Part shown: one piece after another, positions 35,842 to 44,518 of the stretch
Numbering within the stretch: position 1 is the first letter of the stretch
How the letters are laid out: the number at the start of each line of letters is the position of its first letter
DNA from: Burkholderia lata
GTDB lineage: Bacteria; Pseudomonadota; Gammaproteobacteria; Burkholderiales; Burkholderiaceae
Assembly: GCF_000012945.1 (NCBI RefSeq)
Contig: NC_007511.1
Coordinates: forward strand, 3,523,083 to 3,587,082
Direction of reading: 5' to 3'
Length of the DNA: 64,000 nucleotides
Program-made: the position numbers and the translations under genes
The notes under the pieces: model-generated
What the model saw: only the letters and a program-made list of their open reading frames with translations
What the model was told of the DNA's origin: nothing
Database searches by the model: none

Positions 35842-35949
35842 CGCGATCCGGGCACGATGTGCGCGTCGTCACCGTATGAAGCGGCCGATCGTACGAATCG
35901 GTTCGCCACGCGATTCCGGCCCACGGTCAATCCAGTCGGCGATCCCGTA

Positions 35950-35996
35950 GCTGGCGCTGCAACCGGATCGCCCGACGACCCGGGCGCAGCGCCAGC
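35950..35996. terminator. large hairpin between convergent RidA and AraC genes
   Basis: GCTGGCGCTGC (35950-35960) pairs perfectly with GCAGCGCCAGC (35986-35996). An inner pairing, CGCCCG/CGGGCG, narrows the loop. No long T-tract is present. Its position between two gene ends supports a bidirectional terminator. Confidence 0.6.
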
Positions 35997-36026
35997 AAGT
36001 CACGCATCCTGCCGGTGCGCAGACGA

Positions 36027-37001
36027 CTAACCCAACGATTCCGCCCCACTCCCATCCTGCATCCCCGCATCCCGACACTGCGACGGCGTGACCCCGAAGC
36101 GCCGGCGAAACAGGCGCGCAAAATACGCCGGATCGGAAAACCCAGACTGCAACGCGAGGCGCGTAATGCTCGCCCCGTCGGCGCCGGTCTGCGACAGCAC
36201 TTCGTGGCACTTCTCGAGCCGCAGGCGCTGGATCATCGCCTGCGGCCGCTCGCCGATCGATTCGAACGCCTGGTAGAGCGTGCGGCGGCACACCTTCAAT
36301 GCCGCGGCAATGCGATCGGGCGACAGCTCGCCGTCGTCCAGATGCCGATGGATGTATTGCTGCGCGTCGCGCAGCAACGTCTCGCGGATCTTGCGCCGCG
36401 AAGCGGGCGCCGTGCCGTCCGTGAAATCGATCGTCTCGGCAAGCAACGTCGCCACCAGTTCCAGCACGCCGAAGCGGCTGCGCGGATTCATGCGCCGGCC
36501 CTCGGCGATCATCGCCTGCAGGCTGGCGAGCGCCACGGCCGCGCCGCCCGTCGTCGGCATCGCACGGCCGATCGCGTGCCGGGCCAACGCCAGCAGTGCG
36601 TCATGGTCGGCCACTTCGCACAGCATCGTCACGAATTCACCGTGTGCGTCGCTTTGAATCCAGTACGGGCTGCTCGCCTCGTACAACGTGAAATGCCCTG
36701 GTGGCACGATCACTTCGCACGCGCCCTGCTCGAGTCTCGCCACACCGCTCAGTTGCCAGATCACCTTGACGTAGCGGTGCTTCAGCGTCTTGCACGCGTC
36801 GCGTCCGATGGAGGCGCTATGCGCGCTTGCCGAAATGCGCGCCACGCGGCAGCGCGCATGATCGAACACGTCGACGTTTGCGTCGAATTCGCCGGACGTG
36901 CCGGCATTGAGCTCCAGCGGAAAGAACCGATGCCGGATCTGCTCCGACCAGCACGACACGCCGCCCTCCCGCAGCGGCGGATGCGCTCCCGAATCGATCA
37001 T
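36027..37001 (-). CDS. AraC-family regulator of the alcohol-oxidation cluster
   Basis: This is a 324-residue protein when started at ATG 36999-37001 (MIDSGAHPPLREGG), which has GGAGG 8 bases upstream; longer starts lack one. The N-terminal half is a cupin-like sensing domain (VIVPPGHFTLYEASSPYWI). The C-terminal double helix-turn-helix shows VCRRTLYQAFESIGERPQAMI and ITRLALQSGFSDPAYFARLFRRRFG. It is divergent from the channel gene at 37423 and probably controls the channel, GMC and aldehyde dehydrogenase genes. Confidence 0.9.
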   Translation of the reverse strand: MIDSGAHPPLREGGVSCWSEQIRHRFFPLELNAGTSGEFDANVDVFDHARCRVARISASAHSASIGRDACKTLKHRYVKVIWQLSGVARLEQGACEVIVPPGHFTLYEASSPYWIQSDAHGEFVTMLCEVADHDALLALARHAIGRAMPTTGGAAVALASLQAMIAEGRRMNPRSRFGVLELVATLLAETIDFTDGTAPASRRKIRETLLRDAQQYIHRHLDDGELSPDRIAAALKVCRRTLYQAFESIGERPQAMIQRLRLEKCHEVLSQTGADGASITRLALQSGFSDPAYFARLFRRRFGVTPSQCRDAGMQDGSGAESLG

Positions 37002-37422
37002 GACGTTCGCCTCCAGAAATATCCGGCTTTCAAGTACGTCCATTGCCTGGCCGCCTGCGTAAGCCTGCAGCGGGCGCGACGATCGACTCGCCCGACTTCC
37101 GGTCGCGTGCGGCGACACGCGCCCGGCCAGCATCGATGAGAGGGGATCGGCTCGTAGCGTACGGCGCGTCGATGCAAAAGAACATTCGCACAACTCCCAT
37201 GCACGGCCGGAACGCTACCTGACGCAGTAAAGATTTCACCTAGATGCACCGCACTCCTGATGGCTCTGCACGCAAACACATGCGATCGAGAAACTGGCGC
37301 GGCACCCTGCTGACGGGCGGAAACCGGCCTCCGGCCGGGCCTCACGTGCGTGGCCGATGCCGTCCCGCACGCCGCCCGAAGACAAACGGCGGCCGCTCGC
37401 GCGCCGCAGGAGGAGACAAACG
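37002..37422. other. divergent promoter region between AraC and channel genes
   Basis: These 421 bases hold no supported gene. The sequence GTAAAGATTTCACC at 37227-37240 resembles, with one extra base, the dispersed CCCG-N6-CTCACC motif of 49-60 kb. AGGAGGAG precedes the channel start. Confidence 0.4.
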
Positions 37423-38310
37423 ATGAAACGACTTTCCATTTCCGTGATGCTGTCCGCGCTCGCGGTCGCGCACGGCGCTCACGCAACCGAAGGCGGCGGC
37501 TCCGTCTACCCGACCGGGGCGGAAGGCTACCTGTGCTGCGCACTGCCGCCGCCGGGGCTCTATGCACTGATCTACGCGGAGCGCTACCACGCCGGTGAAC
37601 TGCGCGACAACGACGGCCGCAACGTCGCGCCGCCGGACTTCAGCATCACCGCGTATTCGGTGACGCCGCGGATCGTGTGGGTCACGCCGTACACATTTGC
37701 AGGCGCATCGCTGGCCATGCACGCGCTGCTTCCGCTCGTCACGCTCGACGTGCACGCGGGCGGGCAAGCTCAGCGGCGAACCGGTGTCGGCGACATGACG
37801 TTCGGCCCAGCGCTCGGCTGGCACGTCACGCCGACGCTCCACACGCTGCTCGCCGTCGATGTCTTCGCGCCGACGGGCCGGTACGACAAAAGCGACCTGG
37901 CCAACATCGGCCGACACTACTGGGCGATCCAGCCGATCGCGGGCATTTCGTACGGCCGCCGTACCGGGCCGGTGTTCGACGCGAAGCTCATGTGGACCTT
38001 CAACCAGCGCAACCACGCGACGGACTACCAGTCCGGCCAGGAATTCATCGTCGACTATTCGGCGGGCTGGGGTTTCGGCAACGGCCTGACGATCGGCGCG
38101 GGCGGCTATGTCTACCGGCAGATGACGGACGACTCACAGGCCGGGCAAACCATCGCCGGCAATCGCGGCCGTTCGTTCGCGATCGGCCCGTCGATTAAGT
38201 ACGACAGCGGGAAAGGCTGGTTCGTGACCGCCAAATACCAGATGGAAACCGATGTGCGAAACCGCCCGGAAGGCGCGGCGTTCTGGCTCAAGGCGGTGTT
38301 TCCGCTCTGA
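37423..38310 (+). CDS. outer-membrane channel, phenol-degradation meta-pathway type
   Basis: This 295-residue protein has a signal peptide ending near AHGAHA and a beta-barrel body. Features typical of the MetA-pathway/SphA-like transporter family are LPPPGLYALIYAERYHAGELRDN near the mature N terminus, GVGDMTFGPALGWH, DVFAPTGRYD and a terminal FWLKAVFPL. Such channels admit hydrophobic or aromatic substrates. A strong AGGAGGAG precedes the ATG. It faces the GMC dehydrogenase gene across a perfect hairpin and probably supplies its substrate. Confidence 0.85.
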   Translation: MKRLSISVMLSALAVAHGAHATEGGGSVYPTGAEGYLCCALPPPGLYALIYAERYHAGELRDNDGRNVAPPDFSITAYSVTPRIVWVTPYTFAGASLAMHALLPLVTLDVHAGGQAQRRTGVGDMTFGPALGWHVTPTLHTLLAVDVFAPTGRYDKSDLANIGRHYWAIQPIAGISYGRRTGPVFDAKLMWTFNQRNHATDYQSGQEFIVDYSAGWGFGNGLTIGAGGYVYRQMTDDSQAGQTIAGNRGRSFAIGPSIKYDSGKGWFVTAKYQMETDVRNRPEGAAFWLKAVFPL

Positions 38311-38346
38311 TGCGAACGGATCCGTGTCGGCGTTGACCGACGCGAA

Positions 38347-38373
38347 GGCGGCGCAGGTCATCCCTGCGCCGCC
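38347..38373. terminator. perfect hairpin between channel and GMC genes
   Basis: GGCGGCGCAGG (38347-38357) pairs with CCTGCGCCGCC (38363-38373) across a 5-base loop, followed by CCTTTC on the plus strand. It separates two convergent stops. Confidence 0.8.
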
Positions 38374-38377
38374 CCTT

Positions 38378-39991
38378 TCATCGACCGAGCAGCAGATCGG
38401 CGCCGCGTTCGCCGATCATGATCGCCGGCGCATTGGTATTCCCGCTCGGCACCTGCGGACAGATCGAGCAGTCGATCACGCGCAGATTGGAGAAGCCGTG
38501 CACGCGCAGCGTCTTCTGGTCCACCACCGACGTGCGCGGGTCCGCGCCCATCCTGCAAGTGCCGGCCGGGTGATAGACGGTCTTGATGTCCTGCCGCACG
38601 AATCGCTCGATCGCCGGCAGATCGTCCGGATCGATCCGGGCCGGCGCGACGATTTCCTTCACGTGCGCCTGCAGTGCCTTCGCCGACAGGATCCTGAGCC
38701 CGGCCTGAACGGCCCGGATCTGACCGTCGAGGTCGGCCGGGTCGCTCAGGAAGTTCGCGTCGATCCTCGGCAGGTCCGCCGGATCCTTGCTGCGCAACCC
38801 CACCTGCCCGCGCGATTTCGGTTGCAGATGGCCGACCTTGACCGACATGCCGTGCTCGCTCGCGGGCGGCTTCTCTCCCGGCGTATTGTCGAAATTGTCG
38901 AGCAGCGGCAGGAAATGGAACTGAACGTCCGGCCGCCCCGTGCCCAGCGTATCGATGAATGCGCCGCCTTCGAGGATGTTGCTGGTCAGCAGCCCGCTCC
39001 TGAAGCACTTCCATTGCAGGAAATGGCGCATCGCCCGGAACCCCGTGTTCTCGCCATAGAGGCTCGCCGGCGTGCGAATCGACGCCTGCACCGACATGTG
39101 CAGATGATCGTGGAAGTTCTGGCCGACCGGCAACGCGGCAACCGGATCGATCCCGAGCGCAGCGAGATGCTCCGCCGGCCCGATACCGGACAGCATCAAC
39201 ACCTTCGGACTCCCGATTGCCCCCGCGCTCACGACGACCTCGTTGCGCACACGCACCGACACGGGCGCATTTCCGCCTTCGCTGAATTCGACCGCGACCG
39301 CGTGCCCCGCATCGGTCCGGATCCGGTGCACGAGTGCGCCGGTCACCACCTTCAGCTTCGCGTCGTTGCGCACCGACGCCAGATAGGTCTGTGCGGTGCT
39401 CGCACGTTCGCCGTTGCGCGTCGTCGTCTGGTAATAGCCGATGCCCTGCTGCACTTCGCCGTTGAAGTCGTTGACGTAGCGCAGCCCCATTTCCTGCCCG
39501 GCCCGGATGAACGCGGCCGTCAACGGATGGCGATAGCGGTTCTCGCTGACGGGCAGCGGGCCGGTCTGGCCGTGATACGCGGGCCCCAGGCTTTCGTTCG
39601 CTTCCGCCTTCATGAAATACGGCAGCACGTCGTCGTAGCGCCAGTCCGTGCATCCCCACTGCGTCGCCCAGTCGTCGTAGTCCTCGCGCTGCCCGCGGAT
39701 ATAGATCATCCCGTTGACCGAACTGCCGCCGCCCAGCACCTTGCCCTGCGCGATGATCATGCTGCGGCCGTTCGCGTTCGGCTGCGGTTCGGTCATGTAG
39801 GGCCACGATTTCTTCTGGAACACCTGCATCACGCCGCCCGGAATCCGGTGAAACGGATTGTCGTCGCGCGTGCCGGCTTCCAGCAGCAGCACCGAACCGG
39901 CGTTCTGCTGGATCAGCCGCGCGGCCACGACGCAACCGGCGGAACCCGCGCCGATGACGACGTAATCGAAGGTCAGGTCTTGAGTAGTCAT
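38378..39991 (-). CDS. GMC-family alcohol dehydrogenase (AlkJ/BetA-like)
   Basis: This 537-residue flavoprotein starts at ATG 39989-39991. DYVVIGAGSAGCVVAARL binds FAD, and GKVLGGGSSVNGMIYIRGQ is GMC signature 1. SAGAIGSPKVLMLSGIGP is signature 2. The catalytic His is in KTVYHPAGTCRMG, and SGNTNAPAIMIGERGADLLL closes the fold. The family oxidises membrane-associated or polymeric primary alcohols to aldehydes. An aldehyde dehydrogenase gene lies directly upstream in the same direction, so the pair converts an alcohol to an acid. The upstream ATG at 40117 gives an unlikely arginine-rich extension. Confidence 0.94.
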   Translation of the reverse strand: MTTQDLTFDYVVIGAGSAGCVVAARLIQQNAGSVLLLEAGTRDDNPFHRIPGGVMQVFQKKSWPYMTEPQPNANGRSMIIAQGKVLGGGSSVNGMIYIRGQREDYDDWATQWGCTDWRYDDVLPYFMKAEANESLGPAYHGQTGPLPVSENRYRHPLTAAFIRAGQEMGLRYVNDFNGEVQQGIGYYQTTTRNGERASTAQTYLASVRNDAKLKVVTGALVHRIRTDAGHAVAVEFSEGGNAPVSVRVRNEVVVSAGAIGSPKVLMLSGIGPAEHLAALGIDPVAALPVGQNFHDHLHMSVQASIRTPASLYGENTGFRAMRHFLQWKCFRSGLLTSNILEGGAFIDTLGTGRPDVQFHFLPLLDNFDNTPGEKPPASEHGMSVKVGHLQPKSRGQVGLRSKDPADLPRIDANFLSDPADLDGQIRAVQAGLRILSAKALQAHVKEIVAPARIDPDDLPAIERFVRQDIKTVYHPAGTCRMGADPRTSVVDQKTLRVHGFSNLRVIDCSICPQVPSGNTNAPAIMIGERGADLLLGR

Positions 39992-40076
39992 GTGTCTGTC
40001 GAGTGGGATAGGCGGGCGAGCCACGCAACGCCCGCGATCTTGTTGTTGTGGTGTCTCCGTGCCGGAACGTGCGCGG

Positions 40077-41531
40077 CTACATCGCGATCGTGACGACCTT
40101 CTCCTCCAGGTACGCATCGAGCCCGCTTTGCGACAGGTCGCGCCCGACGCCGCTCTCCTTGAAACCGCCCCACGGCAGCCGCGCGTCGAGCGGGCTCCAC
40201 GCGTTCACCGCGACCGCGCCGACCCGCAGCCGGGCCGCGGTGCGGTGCGCGGTCGTGAGATCGCGGGTCCACAGCGATGCTGACAGCGCATAGACGGTGT
40301 CGTTCGCCAGCGCGACGGCCTCGTCTTCCGTATCGAACGGAATGATCGTGCCGACCGGCCCGAACACTTCGTCGCGCGCGATGCGCATCGCCGGATCGAC
40401 GTTCGCAAACACGGTCGGCCGCACGAAGAAGCCCTGCGACGGCACCGGCTCGTCGCCCGCGACCATCGTCGCGCCGTCGCGCAGCGCCGCTGCGATGTGC
40501 GTCTTCACGCGATCGGCATGGCGGGCGCTGATCAGCGCGCCCATCTGCGTATCGGGGTCGAACGGCGTGCCTACCTTGACCGACCGCGCCGCATGCGCGA
40601 GCGCGCCGACGACGTCGTCGTAGTGACGGCGCTGCACCAGCACGCGCGTGCCGGCCGCGCACGTCTGCCCCTGGTTGACGAACAACCCCATCGCAACGCC
40701 GGCGATCGCCTGCTCGAGATTCGCGTCGTCGAAGATGATCTGCGGCGCCTTGCCGCCGAGTTCCAGCGTCAGCCGCTTGAACCGGGCGCCGGCTTCGCGC
40801 GCGATCGTGCGGCCGACCTCGGTGCTGCCGGTGAAGCTGATCTTGTCGACGCCCGGGTGATTGACCAGCGCGGCGCCGACCGACGCGCCGATGCCGTGCA
40901 CGAGATTCACGACGCCCGGCGGAAAGCCCGCCTGCGCCGCCAGGTCCGCCAGCGCGCCGACTGCGAGCGGCGCGTCCTCCGACGGCTTGATCACGACCGT
41001 GCAGCCGGCCGCGAGCGCGGGCGCGAGCTTCCAGCACGCGATCATCAGCGGCGCATTCCACGGCACGATCAGGCCAGCGACGCCAACCGCTTCGCGCACC
41101 GTGTAGTTGACGGTCGGGCGCCCCATAAAGCCGCCGGTCGGAATCTGGCGGCCTTCGAGCTTGTCCGCCCATCCGGCGAAGTAGCGCAGCGTGTCGATCG
41201 ACATCGGCAGGTCCATCATGCGCACTTCCAGGGCCGGGCGCCCCTGTTCGCGCACGAGCAGCTCGACGAAGCGCTCAGCGTCGTGCTCGAGCAGGTCGGC
41301 CAGCCGATGCAGCAGCTTCGCCCGCGCCGCGCCGGGCAACCGGCTCCAGTGTCCGCCGTCGAATTCCGCGCGGGCTGCGCGCACGGCCCGGTCGACGTCC
41401 GCACCGGTGCCGGCCGCCACGCGTGCAAGCAGGTGTCCGGTGCACGGTTCGAATTTCTCGAACCACTCGCCCTGTGCGGCGTCGCATGCCTCGCCCGCGA
41501 TCCGGTGTTGAAGGGTGTATTCGGCTGTCAT
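40077..41531 (-). CDS. NAD(P)-dependent aldehyde dehydrogenase
   Basis: This 484-residue protein has the family motifs IVPWNAPLMIACWKLAPALA near residue 150, FTGSTEVGRTIA near 230, LELGGKAPQIIF with the catalytic Glu near 255, and the nucleophilic Cys in NQGQTCAAGTRVLV near 289. It oxidises the aldehyde made by the adjacent GMC dehydrogenase to a carboxylic acid. The 85-bp gap and shared direction suggest one transcript with the GMC gene. Confidence 0.95.
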   Translation of the reverse strand: MTAEYTLQHRIAGEACDAAQGEWFEKFEPCTGHLLARVAAGTGADVDRAVRAARAEFDGGHWSRLPGAARAKLLHRLADLLEHDAERFVELLVREQGRPALEVRMMDLPMSIDTLRYFAGWADKLEGRQIPTGGFMGRPTVNYTVREAVGVAGLIVPWNAPLMIACWKLAPALAAGCTVVIKPSEDAPLAVGALADLAAQAGFPPGVVNLVHGIGASVGAALVNHPGVDKISFTGSTEVGRTIAREAGARFKRLTLELGGKAPQIIFDDANLEQAIAGVAMGLFVNQGQTCAAGTRVLVQRRHYDDVVGALAHAARSVKVGTPFDPDTQMGALISARHADRVKTHIAAALRDGATMVAGDEPVPSQGFFVRPTVFANVDPAMRIARDEVFGPVGTIIPFDTEDEAVALANDTVYALSASLWTRDLTTAHRTAARLRVGAVAVNAWSPLDARLPWGGFKESGVGRDLSQSGLDAYLEEKVVTIAM

Positions 41532-41647
41532 GTGGCTGTCTCCAGATTAAAGGCCGATCCGGCGCTGGAAGGCGGATCGGCATATCTGGCCCACTGTAGG
41601 ACGCGGGTTGCGGCGCCGCTGGGACATCCGTGCATCGAATGCAGGAT

Positions 41648-44518
41648 TCACATGCACGCGCGCGCGCAGTGTCCGTCGACGCCGTTCGCATGCGCGCCGG
41701 CGCCGCGATCGGTTTGCGCGGCCAGCGCGCGGCTGACTCGCGCATGGTTGGCGCATCGCACGGCCGGCGGCATCGACGCGTACGCCGCGTCGCGAATCAA
41801 CGCATGGCGAAACGAATAGAACACGCGATCGCGCCGATGCTGCGCGTACATGATCCGTTCTTCTAGCAGCAGCTGCAGGTGCGCGTCGAGCGTCGCGCGA
41901 TCATGCGGCGATGCCGCGGCCAGCAAGTGCGCATCCACCTCGAGCCCGATCGTCGCGGCGAGCTGCGCGGTGTCGCGCGCGTCGTCGATCCGGTCGAACG
42001 CGCGTCCGAGCATTCCGCCGAGACTGAGCGGAAGCGGGCACGGGTCGGTCGTCCGCAGCCCGGCGAGCGAGCCGTCCGACCCACGCATCGTCAGCTCGCG
42101 CGCGACGGCCTCGATGAACAGCGGAATGCCTGCCGTCCGATGGACGAGCGGGTCGAGCCGGGCCGGATCGAGCGCGCCCTGGCCCAGGCATGCCGACATC
42201 AGGCGCTGCGCATCGTCGCGCGACAGGCGGCGCAGCACCTGGCGTTCGGTCGCGCCACGCCAACGAGCGAGTCGGGCGGGTCGTGACGTGAGCACGACGC
42301 AGAGCGCCGCCGCGCGCGGCGAGCGCTGCAGGAACGCAAGAAAGGCCTCGGTCGAGCGGTCGATCCACTGCACATCCTCGACGACGAGCAACACCGGCGC
42401 GCCCTTGCCAAGCGACACGATCAATTGCTCGAGCACGTCGAACAGCGCGTGCGGTTCGCGTGCGCCCGACCACCGTGCCTCCTTCGCATCGCAGGGCAAC
42501 CCCAGCCAGGTCGACAGCGCGACACGGGCCGCCACACGATCGCATTCGAGCGGCGCGAGCATCGCGTCGATCGCCGCGCGCGTGGTACCGGGCGGGCTGT
42601 CGGCATCGAGTTGCCAATGCGCACTGATGAACCGCAGAATCGGAAACAGCGCATGATTCTCCCGCTCGGGCAGGCACCCGCAATACGCGAACGCGTGGCC
42701 CTGTGTCCGCACGGCCTCGCACAGCGCATGCACGACGCGCGACTTGCCGATTCCCGCATCGCCGACGACGAGCCGCGGCACGCCGCGCATCGCACGACGA
42801 TGGCGTGCGCACGTCTCCTGCCACGCGCGCAGCAGTGTGTCGAGTTCACGCGTGCGGCCGATCATCGGCACCCTCATGCCGCCGTCGAGCGAATCGAACG
42901 GCGTATCGGCCCGACACTCGCCGAGCAGTTCGTGCACCGGCTGCGGCGCGAGGCCCGCCCGCGCCAGCCGCAACCCGGTCGGCCGGAAGTCGGCATGCCG
43001 TTCGAGCGCGAGCCGCGCATCGTCGCTGATCAGGATCTGCCCGGGCCCGGCAAGCCGCAACAGCCGCGACGCGGCGGCCGGCGTCGATCCGCCCGACATT
43101 TGCGACGCATGCGCGAGAACCTGCCCGACGTGAATCGCGGCGGCCACTTCGACGTGCCAGCCTTCACCACCGACGGCATCGCGGGCGTCGGCCGGCACCG
43201 GCAGCCGTGCGCGCCCGGCCACCCGCACCATGTCGAGTGCCGCACGCGCCGCGCGGCGCGCGGGCCGGTCGATATCGCCTTGCAGGCCGAAATGGAACAG
43301 CAGCGTGTCGCCGAGCCGCTCATCGACCTGCGCGCCATAGCCGACGGCGATATCCGCGCACTTCGTCAGCCATTGCGCCTCGTAGCGGTCGAGCAGGGCG
43401 CCGTGATCGGTTCCCGCATGACGTTGCCGGCCGTCTCCGGTGATCGTCACGCAACAGCACAGCGTGGTGACCTGCCGGTATTCGCCAGCCGTTGCGACTG
43501 CCTCGCTGCGCGGTGTGAACGGGTGCGGCTGCGTGCGCCGGCTTGCACGACCGGCATCGAACGGGCCGACGAGCGCAGCGAAATTGATCGCGCGAAACTG
43601 CGCCGCGAGTTCGTCGGCCGAGGCGGCACGCTGCGCCGGATTCTTGCTCAACGCATGCCGCAGCACGGAGCCGAGCGGATGCGACGCGACCGACCGCGGA
43701 AGCGCGATATCCACCGGGCTGAGCTGCTGATACAGAATGTCGGCCACGCTTGCGCCCTGCATCACGACTTCGCCCGTCAGGCATTCGATCACGACCAGGC
43801 CCCACGCATACAGGTCGCTTCCGGGCGTCGGCGGTTCGTTGCGCAATTGCTCGGGCGCGCAATATGACGGCGAGCCGAGCACCTCGACCGCGAGCGTCGC
43901 GGCCTGCGGCGCGATATCTGCCGTGCCGGGCAACAGCGCACCGATCCCGAAATCGAGCAGCTTCGCGTGCGGCCCGTCGTCGGCCATCGCGATCACGATG
44001 TTGTGCGGCGTCAGATCCCGGTGCACGATGCCGCGGCGATGCGCAGCGGCGAGCGCATCGAGCACCTCCGTCATCAGCCGCCCCGTGTCGACGGCCGACA
44101 ACGGCCCCTCCATCGCAAGCCGGTCGCGCAGGGTCCGGCCCTGCACGCGTTCGAATACGGCGAACAACCGCCCGTCGGGTGCCTCGCCCTTGTCCAGCAA
44201 CGCCACGATGTTCGGGTGACGTAGCGCCTCGCACAGGCCTGTCTCGCACCGGAAGCGCATGCGCTGGCGCGCGCGCTCGGTTGCGGTCCGCGCGACATCG
44301 TCCCGCATCAGCTTGATCGCGACGTCTTGCCCCGTCTCGCAGCAGGTCGCGCGGAACACCACGCCGCTGCCGCCTTCACCGAGCAACGCACCGAGCCGGT
44401 AATGCCGCTTGCCGGCCAACGTCGCGAAGGGCGCGGCGGGCTGCGGCGATTCACGCGTATGCGGCCCGACGCGTGCGCGTGACGCCGTCGGCAACCCGGG
44501 TTGTCGTTCCGCGTTCAC
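41648..44518 (-). CDS. Ser/Thr kinase - degenerate cyclase - AAA ATPase fusion protein
   Basis: The protein is 956 residues from GTG 44516-44518, whose bases overlap the stop of the FHA gene (GTGA). Residues 40-300 are a complete Ser/Thr kinase: LGEGGSGVVF, Lys69 in VAIK, HRDLTPHN at 167-174, DFG at 189-191, APE at 221-223. Residues 345-535 resemble a class III cyclase, but the first metal Asp is absent (CCCVTIT), so it is probably inactive. Residues 550 onward form an AAA/STAND-like ATPase with Walker A GDAGIGKS (586-593) and Walker B LLVVED (710-715). The layout resembles kinase/cyclase fusions of TOMM clusters, which are longer; no TOMM gene is nearby. The C terminus stops after the ATPase helical region, without the usual long repeat tail. 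Confidence 0.85.
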   Translation of the reverse strand: MNAERQPGLPTASRARVGPHTRESPQPAAPFATLAGKRHYRLGALLGEGGSGVVFRATCCETGQDVAIKLMRDDVARTATERARQRMRFRCETGLCEALRHPNIVALLDKGEAPDGRLFAVFERVQGRTLRDRLAMEGPLSAVDTGRLMTEVLDALAAAHRRGIVHRDLTPHNIVIAMADDGPHAKLLDFGIGALLPGTADIAPQAATLAVEVLGSPSYCAPEQLRNEPPTPGSDLYAWGLVVIECLTGEVVMQGASVADILYQQLSPVDIALPRSVASHPLGSVLRHALSKNPAQRAASADELAAQFRAINFAALVGPFDAGRASRRTQPHPFTPRSEAVATAGEYRQVTTLCCCVTITGDGRQRHAGTDHGALLDRYEAQWLTKCADIAVGYGAQVDERLGDTLLFHFGLQGDIDRPARRAARAALDMVRVAGRARLPVPADARDAVGGEGWHVEVAAAIHVGQVLAHASQMSGGSTPAAASRLLRLAGPGQILISDDARLALERHADFRPTGLRLARAGLAPQPVHELLGECRADTPFDSLDGGMRVPMIGRTRELDTLLRAWQETCARHRRAMRGVPRLVVGDAGIGKSRVVHALCEAVRTQGHAFAYCGCLPERENHALFPILRFISAHWQLDADSPPGTTRAAIDAMLAPLECDRVAARVALSTWLGLPCDAKEARWSGAREPHALFDVLEQLIVSLGKGAPVLLVVEDVQWIDRSTEAFLAFLQRSPRAAALCVVLTSRPARLARWRGATERQVLRRLSRDDAQRLMSACLGQGALDPARLDPLVHRTAGIPLFIEAVARELTMRGSDGSLAGLRTTDPCPLPLSLGGMLGRAFDRIDDARDTAQLAATIGLEVDAHLLAAASPHDRATLDAHLQLLLEERIMYAQHRRDRVFYSFRHALIRDAAYASMPPAVRCANHARVSRALAAQTDRGAGAHANGVDGHCARACM

